From contig NZ_CP126093.1 in the NCBI RefSeq assembly GCF_030123065.1, forward strand, positions 5,214,001 through 5,278,000: a DNA stretch of 64,000 nt, read 5' to 3'. The position numbers and the translations under genes are program-made. This document shows, piece after piece, positions 25,742 to 34,334 of the stretch. The stretch is from Neobacillus sp. DY30. Its GTDB lineage: Bacteria; Bacillota; Bacilli; Bacillales; Cytobacillaceae. The notes below the pieces were generated by a model. It did not search any database. It saw nothing but the letters and a program-made list of their open reading frames with translations, and was not told the DNA's origin. The first letter of the stretch is position 1; each line of letters opens with the position of its first letter.

Positions 25742-25890
25742 TGTGGATAACATTAGTAATCCACAGATATTACAGCGATATGGAAAATTCACATTGATAT
25801 CTGTGTGGATAAATCAGATTATATACATAATATTAAAAATAATCATAAAATTTTATCCACATATCTACATATTAACAATACTTATCAACA
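25742..25890. promoter_or_regulatory. Cluster of DnaA boxes
   Basis: Three perfect 9-mer boxes (consensus TTATCCACA) are present: minus orientation at 25742-25750 and 25804-25812, plus orientation at 25853-25861. Two one-mismatch boxes are TAATCCACA (25757-25765) and TTATCAACA (25882-25890). The surrounding DNA is very A+T-rich. A further perfect box lies at 26519-26527. The region between prfB and the small peptide gene has no other obvious content. Confidence 0.7.
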
Positions 25891-25913
25891 TTTACGAATG
25901 ATTCCCAAACAAA

Positions 25914-25943
25914 AAACGAGAGGTCTTGATTCTCTCGTTTTTA
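25914..25943. terminator. Terminator of the 45-residue peptide gene
   Basis: AAAACGAGAG / CTCTCGTTTT hairpin with A and T runs on either side, 14 bp after the stop codon on the minus strand. Confidence 0.88.
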
Positions 25944-25956
25944 AGAATTATTTTGA

Positions 25957-26094
25957 TTATAAGTTATTTACTAACAAGGTAAGCAAAGTACTAAATACGA
26001 TGGTTCCAAGCATGATACTTACATAAAGAATATTTTTCTTCATTTTTTTCTTACGAAGTGCTTCTTCCGGCGTAATCCAAAGACTTTTTGACAT
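25957..26094 (-). CDS. 45-residue single-span membrane peptide
   Basis: A short gene on the minus strand: AAAGGAG, six to eight bases, ATG at 26094, 45 codons, TAA, then a strong terminator. The peptide has a polar N-terminus (MSKSLWITPEEALRKKKMKK) followed by one hydrophobic helix of about 20 residues (NILYVSIMLGTIVFSTLLTL) and a short tail. This gives an N-inside single-span topology by the positive-inside rule. I do not recognise the family. It lies next to the multiheme cytochrome genes and on the same strand, so a role as an accessory subunit is possible but unproved. Confidence 0.7.
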   Translation of the reverse strand: MSKSLWITPEEALRKKKMKKNILYVSIMLGTIVFSTLLTLLVNNL

Positions 26095-27126
26095 CAATAT
26101 TTCTCCTTTGCATTGGTTCATTTATTCTTCACATAGATATACTGTTGTTTCCAACATACCGAAAGTAGAAATGATATATTAAAATAAAATATTTGTCTTT
26201 CAATCATTGATTTATATTGTAATTATACAATATCTTTTAATTTTTAGTATAGTATCACTTAATGTAAAAAAACTTACTTCATTATATTAAGAAATCAAAT
26301 ATTCATCCGCAAACATATTCCCAAAACAACGAAAACAGCTGATTTATAAGGAGAAATATCATTTATAATAACTACATAATGGAATAGATATAATTGGAAT
26401 TATCATTATAATAAATATGTTTTATTTGTGAATTTCCTGTACTAAGCTTCGTATAAGCAGTAGAGTTTTTTCTTACTTGCTCTTTAAAGCTAAAGGATAA
26501 ATCCGTTCCAAATTTTACTTATCCACATAAAAACGGGAAGACTGTTCCTCGCGTTTTTATTGCTCATTAGAGTTATCCTAGTCTAATGTGAAGATTAGTG
26601 AGTTCGGGTTAGCAACTTTTAATAGAAAAGGGGAGTTTTAAATGTCTCATTAAAAGTTAATTTATTATTTGAGATGCAACTATATATTTTTCATTACAAA
26701 AATTTTTAATCACACCTTATCACTAAATACCATCATGGTTTCTGCAAACGATACAAACTTTAGCAACTGATTTCCTGCAAATACCACCATGATAGATTTA
26801 AGTCAAATTCCAGCTAATAGTTACCATCTAATCCCACTTTCCTTGAGATATCATTAAAATCCTAGAAATAACAAATAGACCTATTTTAAAATTGATCTAT
26901 TGACAACTTGCTGCTAGAAAAAAATTCGTTATTCTTTGTTAAGAACAATTAATTCTAAATAAAGAGTATTTCAATGGAACATAGAATAATGTAGAAGTTT
27001 GTCGAAGACATAATAGTTTTCGTATTCAATCACACCAATTATTTTTGCAGATTTACCATAATAATAGATATTTTTTCGGAAAGAGGAAGATCACCACATA
27101 AACAAATTCGTATTTAATTTCTCAAC
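26095..27126. other. A+T-rich stretch of about 1 kb without genes
   Basis: No frame with a ribosome site and plausible product was found on either strand. It contains one perfect DnaA box (26519-26527), an imperfect hairpin with a T-run on the minus strand near 26528-26563 and an inverted repeat CATTAGA / TCTAATG near 26571-26595. It may hold decayed sequence or an undetected small RNA. Confidence 0.5.
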
Positions 27127-27157
27127 AAAAAAACGAGAGGTATTCCTCTCGTTTTTC
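27127..27157. terminator. Terminator of the octaheme cytochrome gene
   Basis: AAAAACGAGAGG-TATT-CCTCTCGTTTTT, perfect stem with A/T tails, directly at the stop codon. Confidence 0.92.
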
Positions 27158-29272
27158 CTAAGGATTTCTAACCCTTTTTGGAGCATGTGCTGCTTCACTA
27201 AAAGAATTGTTATTACTATGACATTCAGAACATGCTTGTATATTGTCTTTGTTATGGGCACTTCTTGCAGGGTTAATGGCTATCCCTGTTGTTTCATCGT
27301 AAATTGCCCTCCCGATTACACCGTAAATCGCTGTTTCTCCGTTATGGCATGCTATACAGAAGGCACGTTCCTTCGCCGCATCCCATTCACCAGTAGGTGC
27401 AACAAAAGTCTTAGGATTTTCATGACCTATTTGTACTTTTAAATTATAAACATTGTTCGAACCATGTGTATCATGACACTCTGCACATGGAATATGTCCT
27501 GCTAAAAAACTGCCATCTTGTGCTTTTATAATGTGCCCTGAGAAATTCTTCTCTTGTTCAGTGATTTCCCGATTAGGGAAGGACCCAGTACCATTTACTA
27601 ATTCATATTGTTTCTTTATTGTTTCTGTCAAATTATTATAATAAATTTTAATGTCAGGAGTTAGGTCATATTTTTGTTTAAAATTAAGATTATGGCAGCG
27701 TAAACATAGCTCATAGTCTTCACTTATTCCTACTGCAGTATTCCATTTTTTATACTGGAAAATACGGTATTCCACTGCAGGATTTGCAATCCTTTCAGCA
27801 CTATCTGATTCGTGACAGGATTCGCACATTTGTTCTTTGCTGCTAATTATGCCTGTTGGTTTAACCATATCTGGTTTAGCCGGGTCAGGTGGTAGATGAG
27901 TATAGATTATATGATCCTGGGTTAAGTTGGGATTTTGTTCTGACCACTCCAAATGCGGATTATGGCAGCTAGCACAGGAACTTCCACTCGGTTTCCCTTC
28001 AATGTTTACTGCAGCATTATGGGTATGTGTGCTTTCCATATTCTCAGACTTTGGAGCAACTGTACCGTCATGGCAAGCCATACAATAATCATCTACTGAA
28101 AAATTTTGTTGAGTTGTACCATCAGGATTTTTCCGGCCTATTAAACCTAGGCTGGAAGATACATGTGTACTGTGGCAATTTGCACATGTATTAACGTCAT
28201 TCCCATAACTACCATGGGGGTTTGCGTGCTCCTCTCTTACTTCATCTGGGGGAGCACTAACAGTCGTGAAAGACCAAAATTTAGGGAAAGCAATATTTCC
28301 AGCCGAATCCATCAATCCCAATGGACTAACAAAGACTTGATATTTTTTACTTGTTAACAAATCTGCTGAAGGCGTAAAGGTAAGTTCCTTTGTTTCAGAA
28401 TTATAAACTGTCACCCCTGGTACATTTATACCATTTTGCGATAGTTTAATACTATTTGATATTAATTGTTCATTTAAAGCAGTTGAATCTAAGACTGTTA
28501 CTTTAATAGTAGTATTTATTGGAACTTGCGTCATGTCCTGTTTTGGATAAACATTTCTTGAAACAATAGGACGTGACTTATCCAATATGTACGAAACTTC
28601 TTTAACGGTACTAATGTTACCCGCTTTATCTGTTGATTTTACAAACACTGTATGGCTGCCATCAGCCATTTGCAAATCCTCATATTTCCAAACACCAGAA
28701 CTATTTGCTGAAACAGACACCCATGTGCCAATTACTTGATTCTCAGCGTTTTTGGCACAATCCGTACAAATCTGAATGGTTGCATTTGCTTCTGATTTCC
28801 CCTCAATAACTTGAAAGTTTACATACTCCCCATTAGTTGGTTTCTCAATCGTAATTTCTGGAGGAGTTTTATCCAATGTTATTGTGACTATGTCTGATGT
28901 TGCTGTATTTGAGTCTAAATCAGTCGCAACAGCAAATATACTTTGGGTGCCTTCCTGGGATAATGCCGTTATTGTCCAGTTATTTCCTGTAACCCCATCA
29001 ATTGAGCCAATAACACTTGAACCACTATAAAGGACAATAGCTGCTCCGGTTGTGAAATTTTCAACTGTACCAGCAACAGTAAAGGTAGTTTCATGAAGAA
29101 AATCACCCGTTTGTGGTGAAGTGATTGTTACTTTTGATTCTGTTACGGTTAATTCTTCGGCTTTAACAGGTGTGGTATTTAATAATTGATAGTATCCAAC
29201 AAATTGGAAACATAAAATAAAAGTAATTAGTACATGTAACTTTGTTTTATGCAGGAGTCCTTTTTGCCTCAT
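27158..29272 (-). CDS. Secreted octaheme cytochrome c with Ig-like domains
   Basis: A 704-residue exported protein with two halves. After a signal peptide (about residues 9-38) come three Ig-like modules: two bacterial-Ig/invasin-like repeats (about 47-133 and 134-232) and a Big_5/SbsA-type module (about 233-340, ending LMDSAGNIAFPKFWSF). From residue 363 onward there are eight CxxCH heme motifs (CANCH, CMACH, CASCH, CESCH, CLRCH, CAECH, CIACH, CSECH), several as doubled motifs with CHNPH/CHDTH spacing. There is no LPxTG, no C-terminal helix and no CxxCK, so it is probably an electron carrier outside the membrane rather than a nitrite-type reductase. AGAGGGGG precedes the ATG. Partners are the adjacent cytochromes. 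Confidence 0.85.
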   Translation of the reverse strand: MRQKGLLHKTKLHVLITFILCFQFVGYYQLLNTTPVKAEELTVTESKVTITSPQTGDFLHETTFTVAGTVENFTTGAAIVLYSGSSVIGSIDGVTGNNWTITALSQEGTQSIFAVATDLDSNTATSDIVTITLDKTPPEITIEKPTNGEYVNFQVIEGKSEANATIQICTDCAKNAENQVIGTWVSVSANSSGVWKYEDLQMADGSHTVFVKSTDKAGNISTVKEVSYILDKSRPIVSRNVYPKQDMTQVPINTTIKVTVLDSTALNEQLISNSIKLSQNGINVPGVTVYNSETKELTFTPSADLLTSKKYQVFVSPLGLMDSAGNIAFPKFWSFTTVSAPPDEVREEHANPHGSYGNDVNTCANCHSTHVSSSLGLIGRKNPDGTTQQNFSVDDYCMACHDGTVAPKSENMESTHTHNAAVNIEGKPSGSSCASCHNPHLEWSEQNPNLTQDHIIYTHLPPDPAKPDMVKPTGIISSKEQMCESCHESDSAERIANPAVEYRIFQYKKWNTAVGISEDYELCLRCHNLNFKQKYDLTPDIKIYYNNLTETIKKQYELVNGTGSFPNREITEQEKNFSGHIIKAQDGSFLAGHIPCAECHDTHGSNNVYNLKVQIGHENPKTFVAPTGEWDAAKERAFCIACHNGETAIYGVIGRAIYDETTGIAINPARSAHNKDNIQACSECHSNNNSFSEAAHAPKRVRNP

Positions 29273-29552
29273 TTAGTCCCCCTCTTTTCTCCTTATTCCG
29301 TAATTACACAATGAAATGCTTACCTTTATTTTAATTGTATTGCGGAGAAGGTTCTAGTAAATACGACTATTATTCAATAAATATTCATATATAGAATGTA
29401 AAAATGTAGCAAATATCTTGGGAAATACTGAGGAAAGCACATTTTATTATTCCATTTTTTCTTAAACACTTTAACCCTAGCTTTACATTTATAGGGTAAA
29501 CTGTAAAGTATAAGAATTGACAATTTGGTGTCAAAAATTTTACAATAGTAGT

Positions 29553-29586
29553 AATTAAATAAGGTGCTATGCATTAGCATAACACC
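29553..29586 (-). terminator. Terminator after the hexaheme cytochrome gene
   Basis: GGTGTTATGC-TAAT-GCATAGCACC on the minus strand (one G-U pair) followed by TTATTTAATT. A second perfect 9-bp hairpin, GCTAACAAT / ATTGTTAGC at 29610-29639, lies between it and the stop codon but lacks a T-run in this direction. Confidence 0.75.
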
Positions 29587-29647
29587 CTATTTTCAGACAT
29601 TTAATTTTTGCTAACAATTAGTTGCAGCTGATTGTTAGCTTATTTTT

Positions 29648-31273
29648 TTAGCGTTGGATTGTTTTTGTTGATCCGCCAAAGTCAACATCAGTTAACGGCA
29701 TTCCGTTCGGATGATTCTCTGGACGGTTTGTGTTCTTGATTGTTGTAGCTTTAGAGCTATTATGACAAGCCCAACATACTGTCATATTAGTGAACTTCTT
29801 AAGTGCCGAAGATGGGTTAGTGTCAGTCATATAAGTTAGAGCAGCAGTTTTATCGCCCTCATACTTACCACCAGTAGCAGTTAAGTCAGCAACTGTATTA
29901 CCCTCAGCATCCATCATGATTTCAGCATCAGTACCGTGAGCAAAGTGACAGCGTACACAGCTGTAGCTAGCGCTGTTAGTAGTGTGACGGAAAGATTTTT
30001 CAAATGTACCCGATTTTATTCCAGTACCAGTACTTGATTTTGCAAGATAGTCAACGTGACATGAAGCACAGTATTCAGACATTTTAACACCTTGACCTAC
30101 GAAGTCTTTAGTAGTACCTGTATTATTAAGAGTCTTCTCAGTCCAATAGGCAGATTGGTTGTTTTTGTATATTTTTAATCCGTCAATATCTTGTACTACT
30201 TGAAGGTCCATATCAACAGTGTAAGCTAAAGATACTTGACCAACTAAAGAAGTAGAACCAGTTAAGATTTCGTTACCTTTTACAGTTTCAGCTTCGAAAT
30301 ACCCACCTTCGTTGTTGAAGTGAACATCAGCATTACCATACTCGATACGACCAGTTCCATGAGTTGGATGAGTATACGCTAAGTGAGTGAAGTGTGGAGT
30401 TCCGTGTGAACTATAACCATATAACATTGGAGTTGTAAGTTTAGTATTACCTTTGTAAAGGAATATTTTCTTACCAAATACGCCTGGCTCGATTTCATGA
30501 GTACCATCTTCTATTACTAAACCATAAGTGTTAGCAGCTGGCTTTGTAACAGAAGGCACTAGACCTTGAATTTGATTCCCACCAATGTTAACTCCGTTTT
30601 GCATGTTTATTGGAGTTGTAGCCATCCCGTTTGGATTGTAATGTAATAAACGGTCAGAGTAAGATCCGTGTGGAGCATGGCAGCTTGCACAGTTAAATGA
30701 AGCAGCCCAAGTACCAGTTCCATTTTTATTTCCACCTGGTGCAGCTTTTACTAAAACAGCGTCGTTTGATTGGTGAATACTCATGTTGTTTGCATGGCTA
30801 CCACCGAAAGTACCAGCGCCGTCCAATGAAGCATTTTCGCCAGTTTCAAATACGTTATAGAATCCTAATGTACCATCATGACATGCAGCACATGTTTGGT
30901 ATGTGGTATCAGCAAATAATAACTGCTTCCCCTTTGAAGTATGCGTTTGGTGACAGCTAGCACAAGAGTTTGTGTTATTTTGGTATTCTCCGTGAGTCTT
31001 GTGACCATCTACGTTTTTAATTACTTCCGCCTTTTCGCCTGTTGCAGGAGCACCAGTATCCGCTCCTGAACCAGTTTTGTTAGCGTTCTCTGCAGTTGGT
31101 TCAACAGTTCCTGGATCTAGTTCTACGTTATGATCCGGAGCAGTATCTACAAGATTTCCGTTGTTTGCTTCATCTGGTTGTGTGTTTGTTATAGTTGTGG
31201 CCGCAGATGCTGCTGCTACAAACATAAATACCATCATGAATGAAAACAACAAGCTTAAACTAATTTTTTTCAA
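29648..31273 (-). CDS. Secreted hexaheme cytochrome c
   Basis: A 541-residue exported cytochrome. I place the start at a TTG at 31273, eight bases after GGGAGG; this gives a clean signal peptide (LKKISLSLLFSFMMVFMFVA, cleavage near ASA). An acidic, Asn/Thr-rich linker follows, then three heme motifs (CASCH near residue 104, CAACH, CASCH), a long heme-free insertion of about 180 residues with beta-strand character (TVKGNEILTGSTSLVG), then CASCH, CVRCH and a last CWACH near residue 502. No membrane anchor, sorting signal or CxxCK is visible. It lies 148 bp downstream of the NHL gene and is probably part of the same electron-export system. Confidence 0.85.
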   Translation of the reverse strand: MKKISLSLLFSFMMVFMFVAAASAATTITNTQPDEANNGNLVDTAPDHNVELDPGTVEPTAENANKTGSGADTGAPATGEKAEVIKNVDGHKTHGEYQNNTNSCASCHQTHTSKGKQLLFADTTYQTCAACHDGTLGFYNVFETGENASLDGAGTFGGSHANNMSIHQSNDAVLVKAAPGGNKNGTGTWAASFNCASCHAPHGSYSDRLLHYNPNGMATTPINMQNGVNIGGNQIQGLVPSVTKPAANTYGLVIEDGTHEIEPGVFGKKIFLYKGNTKLTTPMLYGYSSHGTPHFTHLAYTHPTHGTGRIEYGNADVHFNNEGGYFEAETVKGNEILTGSTSLVGQVSLAYTVDMDLQVVQDIDGLKIYKNNQSAYWTEKTLNNTGTTKDFVGQGVKMSEYCASCHVDYLAKSSTGTGIKSGTFEKSFRHTTNSASYSCVRCHFAHGTDAEIMMDAEGNTVADLTATGGKYEGDKTAALTYMTDTNPSSALKKFTNMTVCWACHNSSKATTIKNTNRPENHPNGMPLTDVDFGGSTKTIQR

Positions 31274-31420
31274 TCTAAAAACCTCCCAAGTAAATCTCTC
31301 TTTTTTCTCTCTGTTTTTTTTAGTGTTTTTATCCACTGAAGAAACTCGACTATCCCTACTTTTCTATACCACCCCCTTTAAAAAAAGATGATGTTTATAT
31401 TTCACTTATTTGATTTTGTT

Positions 31421-32404
31421 TTAGTTGAATACGGAAACTCTTAGATTTAGAGTGTCAGTAATAAAGACATTGTCCTCTTCATCAATAAATAGTCCATTTG
31501 GTAAATAAAATTTGCCGTTTTCTTCACCCATTCCTCCGAATGTGAAGACTTCTTTTCCGTCTTTGTCGAAGCCATAAACCATGTGAGTTAGGTTACTAAC
31601 AACATACATAATTCCCCGGCTGTCAATGCCAATTCCTCGTGGATTTACAAATACGGATTCTCCTTTACCATCTTTAGAACCATTAATGATTTTTACAAAC
31701 TTCCCTGTTTTATCAAAGAGTTGGACACGTTGATTTCCTGTATCCATTACGTAAATATTTCCCTCACCGTCAGCGGTGATCCCGTTCGGCGCGATAAACT
31801 CACCTGGCTCCTTACCAGCTGTTCCAATTTCAAGGAGCAATTTACCTTTCATATCTAAAATAAATACCTTATTTGCTTGGATATCTGTAACATATACTTT
31901 TTCATCAATTATCCTTAATGCTGCTGGTGATGTAAGTTTTTTATCAGTCATAGTTTGCTGAGCAAAATACTCAATGAATTTACCTTTTTCATCATGAATT
32001 GAAATTTTACCGTTATACATATCAGCAACAAAGACTCGCCCTTTGTCATCCACCGAAATCCCATATGGGAATTTAAATTGACCTGGCTCGGTACCCTCCT
32101 CACCGAAGTGGTACAGGATATTTCCGGCATTATCAAATACAAGAACTCGCTTATTATTGGTATCTGTTACATACGTAAAAGATTTTGATGCAGCTACATC
32201 CATCGGTTTATCTAAGGAATTTTCAAAATCCCCAATTAGTTGGTGACTATACTTTGGTGCGCCATTTGGGTTAAGGACATCTACTAAACCTGTATCTACA
32301 GCTTTTGAATTATTGAGAAAGGTGAAGGTAAAAACGGCCGCGGTAATGAGTGCGATGAGCACCATACCTGAATAAACATTACGTCTTTTTATTGTCATCT
32401 TCAT
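31421..32404 (-). CDS. Membrane-anchored NHL-repeat beta-propeller protein
   Basis: A 327-residue protein with one N-terminal membrane helix (about residues 12-30) and about six NHL blades covering residues 55-327, recognisable by repeated PxGIxVDxxGxVFVxDxxNxRVxVFD patterns. Such propellers are binding scaffolds or, in multiheme clusters of metal-respiring bacteria, frequent companions of cytochromes. There is no heme motif or catalytic signature. Its ATG overlaps the stop codon of the TPR gene by four bases, so the two are translationally coupled. It probably organises the extracytoplasmic cytochromes; that is inference from context. Confidence 0.82.
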   Translation of the reverse strand: MKMTIKRRNVYSGMVLIALITAAVFTFTFLNNSKAVDTGLVDVLNPNGAPKYSHQLIGDFENSLDKPMDVAASKSFTYVTDTNNKRVLVFDNAGNILYHFGEEGTEPGQFKFPYGISVDDKGRVFVADMYNGKISIHDEKGKFIEYFAQQTMTDKKLTSPAALRIIDEKVYVTDIQANKVFILDMKGKLLLEIGTAGKEPGEFIAPNGITADGEGNIYVMDTGNQRVQLFDKTGKFVKIINGSKDGKGESVFVNPRGIGIDSRGIMYVVSNLTHMVYGFDKDGKEVFTFGGMGEENGKFYLPNGLFIDEEDNVFITDTLNLRVSVFN

Positions 32405-33105
32405 TCACCTTCAGTCTCAGTATCTTTGTCTTTTATGCGATCAAGTGCGACAACAGCGTCCTCAAAAAGAGGGTCATATGATAGTGCCTCTTTATAGATA
32501 TCAATTGCCATTTTATAATCCTTTTTAGCTTCTGCTACCAAGCCAATTTGATAAATGATATCTGTGCTAGCTGGACTAAGTTGGTTTGCGGTTTCTAGTG
32601 ATTTCATTGCTTCATCATACTTTTCCATATATCGATATGTGATACCTAATTGTACGTGTCCCTTAAAATCTTTTGGAGCGATTTTTACTGCTTTATCAAA
32701 TGCTAGAAGAGCTTCATTATAACGTTCCTCTTCTATGAACACTAAACCCATATTATAATGAGCGTCATAGTAGTTTTTATCTTGCTCTAACACATATTCA
32801 AACTCTTTAATCGCATCTTCGTTATCACCTTTTAGGTAATAGGTATATCCTAAGATAATACGGTTTTCGAGATTTGCGGGATCTTTTCTTACCTGCTCTT
32901 TATAGTATTCTAGCTGTTCATTTACCCTTTTCATATCTACTTCATTCCAAAAGTAAAAGTGACCGAGAGCATACCCTGAGCCAGAAGTTATTACTAGTGT
33001 AAGTACCAGTAACAGGATACTTTGTATTAATGTAAATGTCTTTGGTTGCTTCTTCCTCTTAGCTGGTTTCCCCTCAACTTCTTGAGGTTGTTTTTCTGCT
33101 TCCAT
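32401..33105 (-). CDS. Membrane-anchored TPR protein
   Basis: A 234-residue protein: a Lys-rich cytoplasmic N-terminus (EGKPAKRKKQPK), one membrane helix (about residues 25-48), then about four TPR units from residue 60 to 225 (for example LENRIILGYTYYLKGDNEDA and AHYNMGLVFIEEERYNEALL). TPR domains of this type serve as assembly platforms. In c-type cytochrome systems TPR proteins such as CcmI/NrfG present apocytochromes for heme ligation, so it may assist maturation of the adjacent multiheme proteins. This is inferred. It lies 20 bp after the dodecaheme gene. Confidence 0.83.
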   Translation of the reverse strand: MEAEKQPQEVEGKPAKRKKQPKTFTLIQSILLLVLTLVITSGSGYALGHFYFWNEVDMKRVNEQLEYYKEQVRKDPANLENRIILGYTYYLKGDNEDAIKEFEYVLEQDKNYYDAHYNMGLVFIEEERYNEALLAFDKAVKIAPKDFKGHVQLGITYRYMEKYDEAMKSLETANQLSPASTDIIYQIGLVAEAKKDYKMAIDIYKEALSYDPLFEDAVVALDRIKDKDTETEGE

Positions 33106-33125
33106 GTTAATTCACCTCTCGGAGT

Positions 33126-34307
33126 TTATTCATTATCTTTATGACTTCCATCTTTGTGACACTTTGCGCAAGTTTCTTCGACGTGACAAGTTAAACAAGT
33201 TTTATTAAACTTCTGATTTGCCGCCAGTTTGACTGGATGTCTGTCTTTCTGCCAGCCTTTGTGTGAGCTTGGATGGCATGAAGCACATTGAACCTGCGTA
33301 ACAGGTGAATCACTTAAAATTCGGTTGTCATGACATGTAAGACAAGTTTTTGTATCCTCTGATAGACGACCGTGCTCTGTTATAAACGAAGCACGTTTAT
33401 GACTCGATGGTTTTTGTCCATGGCAGTCTTTACAGAATGTATTTGTTTTAGCATAGGTTTGAACTGTTACACTACTTGCTTCTGTATCATCTTCATTTTT
33501 CAAATACCGCTTGTAGCTGGGGTCTTCTTTAAATAAATCATACTCTACGGATGACATATATGAATGACACTTCTCACAAGTTTCAAGGTCTGAAGGCTTT
33601 ATTTTCCCATGTCCGCCAGTTTTGAATTTTTCAGTTTTATGATCATCTGGAACCATTGTTGATTCATGACAGGCCGTACAGTCAAGTGGAGCATTTTGTA
33701 ATTTATGACAATTCATACATGTATCCATTTGAGGCCGTATGTATTTTGTGTCACTCATTATATGTGCCCCTAGTTTTTCATTCCATTTTCCATAGTCACT
33801 TTTATAGGTAACTTTTCGATCAGAAATTTCACCATGCGCAGTACCACTATGACATTGTACACACTCAATTCCTTCTGTCTTATGTTTATCATGTGGGATG
33901 ATTAAATCCCCAGAAGGAGTGACTCCTCGAGCATTCATATTGTGACACCTTTCGCATGCTTCATCCGGTATCAGGTTCGGCATTTTGATTGGAGCAATAT
34001 ATGAGTCTGTCTGCTTTTTATAAAATTCAACAACACCATTTGCTTGAGCTTTGGCATAATTTTTCGCACCTGGATCAACGTGACAGCTGACACAATCAAC
34101 CTCACTATGACTTGAAGCCTTCAATGTATAATACTGTGGCTTCATCTCATGACAGGAGGAGCAGAACTCCTGACTTGAAGTCGTTTCTACTCCTATTAAC
34201 CCTAATGAGAAAAATACAACGATAAACATTACTGCTACTGTTAAATATTTAAATAATTTGTAGCCTTTCCGGGGAGGGGGGGTTTGTTCAACTTGTTCCT
34301 CGTCCAT
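33126..34307 (-). CDS. Membrane-anchored dodecaheme cytochrome c, NapC/NirT type
   Basis: A 393-residue cytochrome with one N-terminal membrane helix (about residues 19-40) followed directly by the NapC/NirT signature FCSSCHEMKP near residue 48 and HSEVDCVSCHVDPG. Twelve CxxCH motifs are present in all: CSSCH, CVSCH, CERCH, CVQCH, CMNCH, CTACH, CEKCH, CKDCH, CLTCH, CASCH, CLTCH, CAKCH. NapC-family proteins have four or five hemes and oxidise quinol, so this one has a much longer heme wire after its quinol-oxidising head. There is no CxxCK. It starts 27 bp after the decaheme gene and is the second gene of the operon. Confidence 0.9.
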   Translation of the reverse strand: MDEEQVEQTPPPRKGYKLFKYLTVAVMFIVVFFSLGLIGVETTSSQEFCSSCHEMKPQYYTLKASSHSEVDCVSCHVDPGAKNYAKAQANGVVEFYKKQTDSYIAPIKMPNLIPDEACERCHNMNARGVTPSGDLIIPHDKHKTEGIECVQCHSGTAHGEISDRKVTYKSDYGKWNEKLGAHIMSDTKYIRPQMDTCMNCHKLQNAPLDCTACHESTMVPDDHKTEKFKTGGHGKIKPSDLETCEKCHSYMSSVEYDLFKEDPSYKRYLKNEDDTEASSVTVQTYAKTNTFCKDCHGQKPSSHKRASFITEHGRLSEDTKTCLTCHDNRILSDSPVTQVQCASCHPSSHKGWQKDRHPVKLAANQKFNKTCLTCHVEETCAKCHKDGSHKDNE

Positions 34308-34334
34308 ACATCATCCCTCCTGTAATAACTTTAT

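Noticed and set aside
25805..26026. 73-codon plus-strand frame
   Set aside because: No ribosome site, runs through DnaA boxes and antisense to the better supported 45-codon gene and its terminator.
26519..26563. Possible second replication origin made of DnaA box and hairpin
   Set aside because: A single perfect box with no dnaA, dnaN, DUE repeats or replication genes nearby is not enough.
26730..26790. CIVCRNHDG-like stretch on the minus strand as a cytochrome pseudogene
   Set aside because: The open frame is only about 25 codons, Cys and His are separated by two extra residues and no flanking cytochrome similarity remains.
28750..28770. CTDCAK in the Ig-like part of the octaheme protein taken as a CxxCK heme site
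   Set aside because: An Ala separates the second Cys from the Lys, and the motif lies inside an Ig-like module, not in the heme region.
30820..30910. CAACHDG and similar motifs considered as evidence of nitrite reductase
   Set aside because: No CxxCK catalytic heme and no NrfA-like fold signature is present in any of the four cytochromes.
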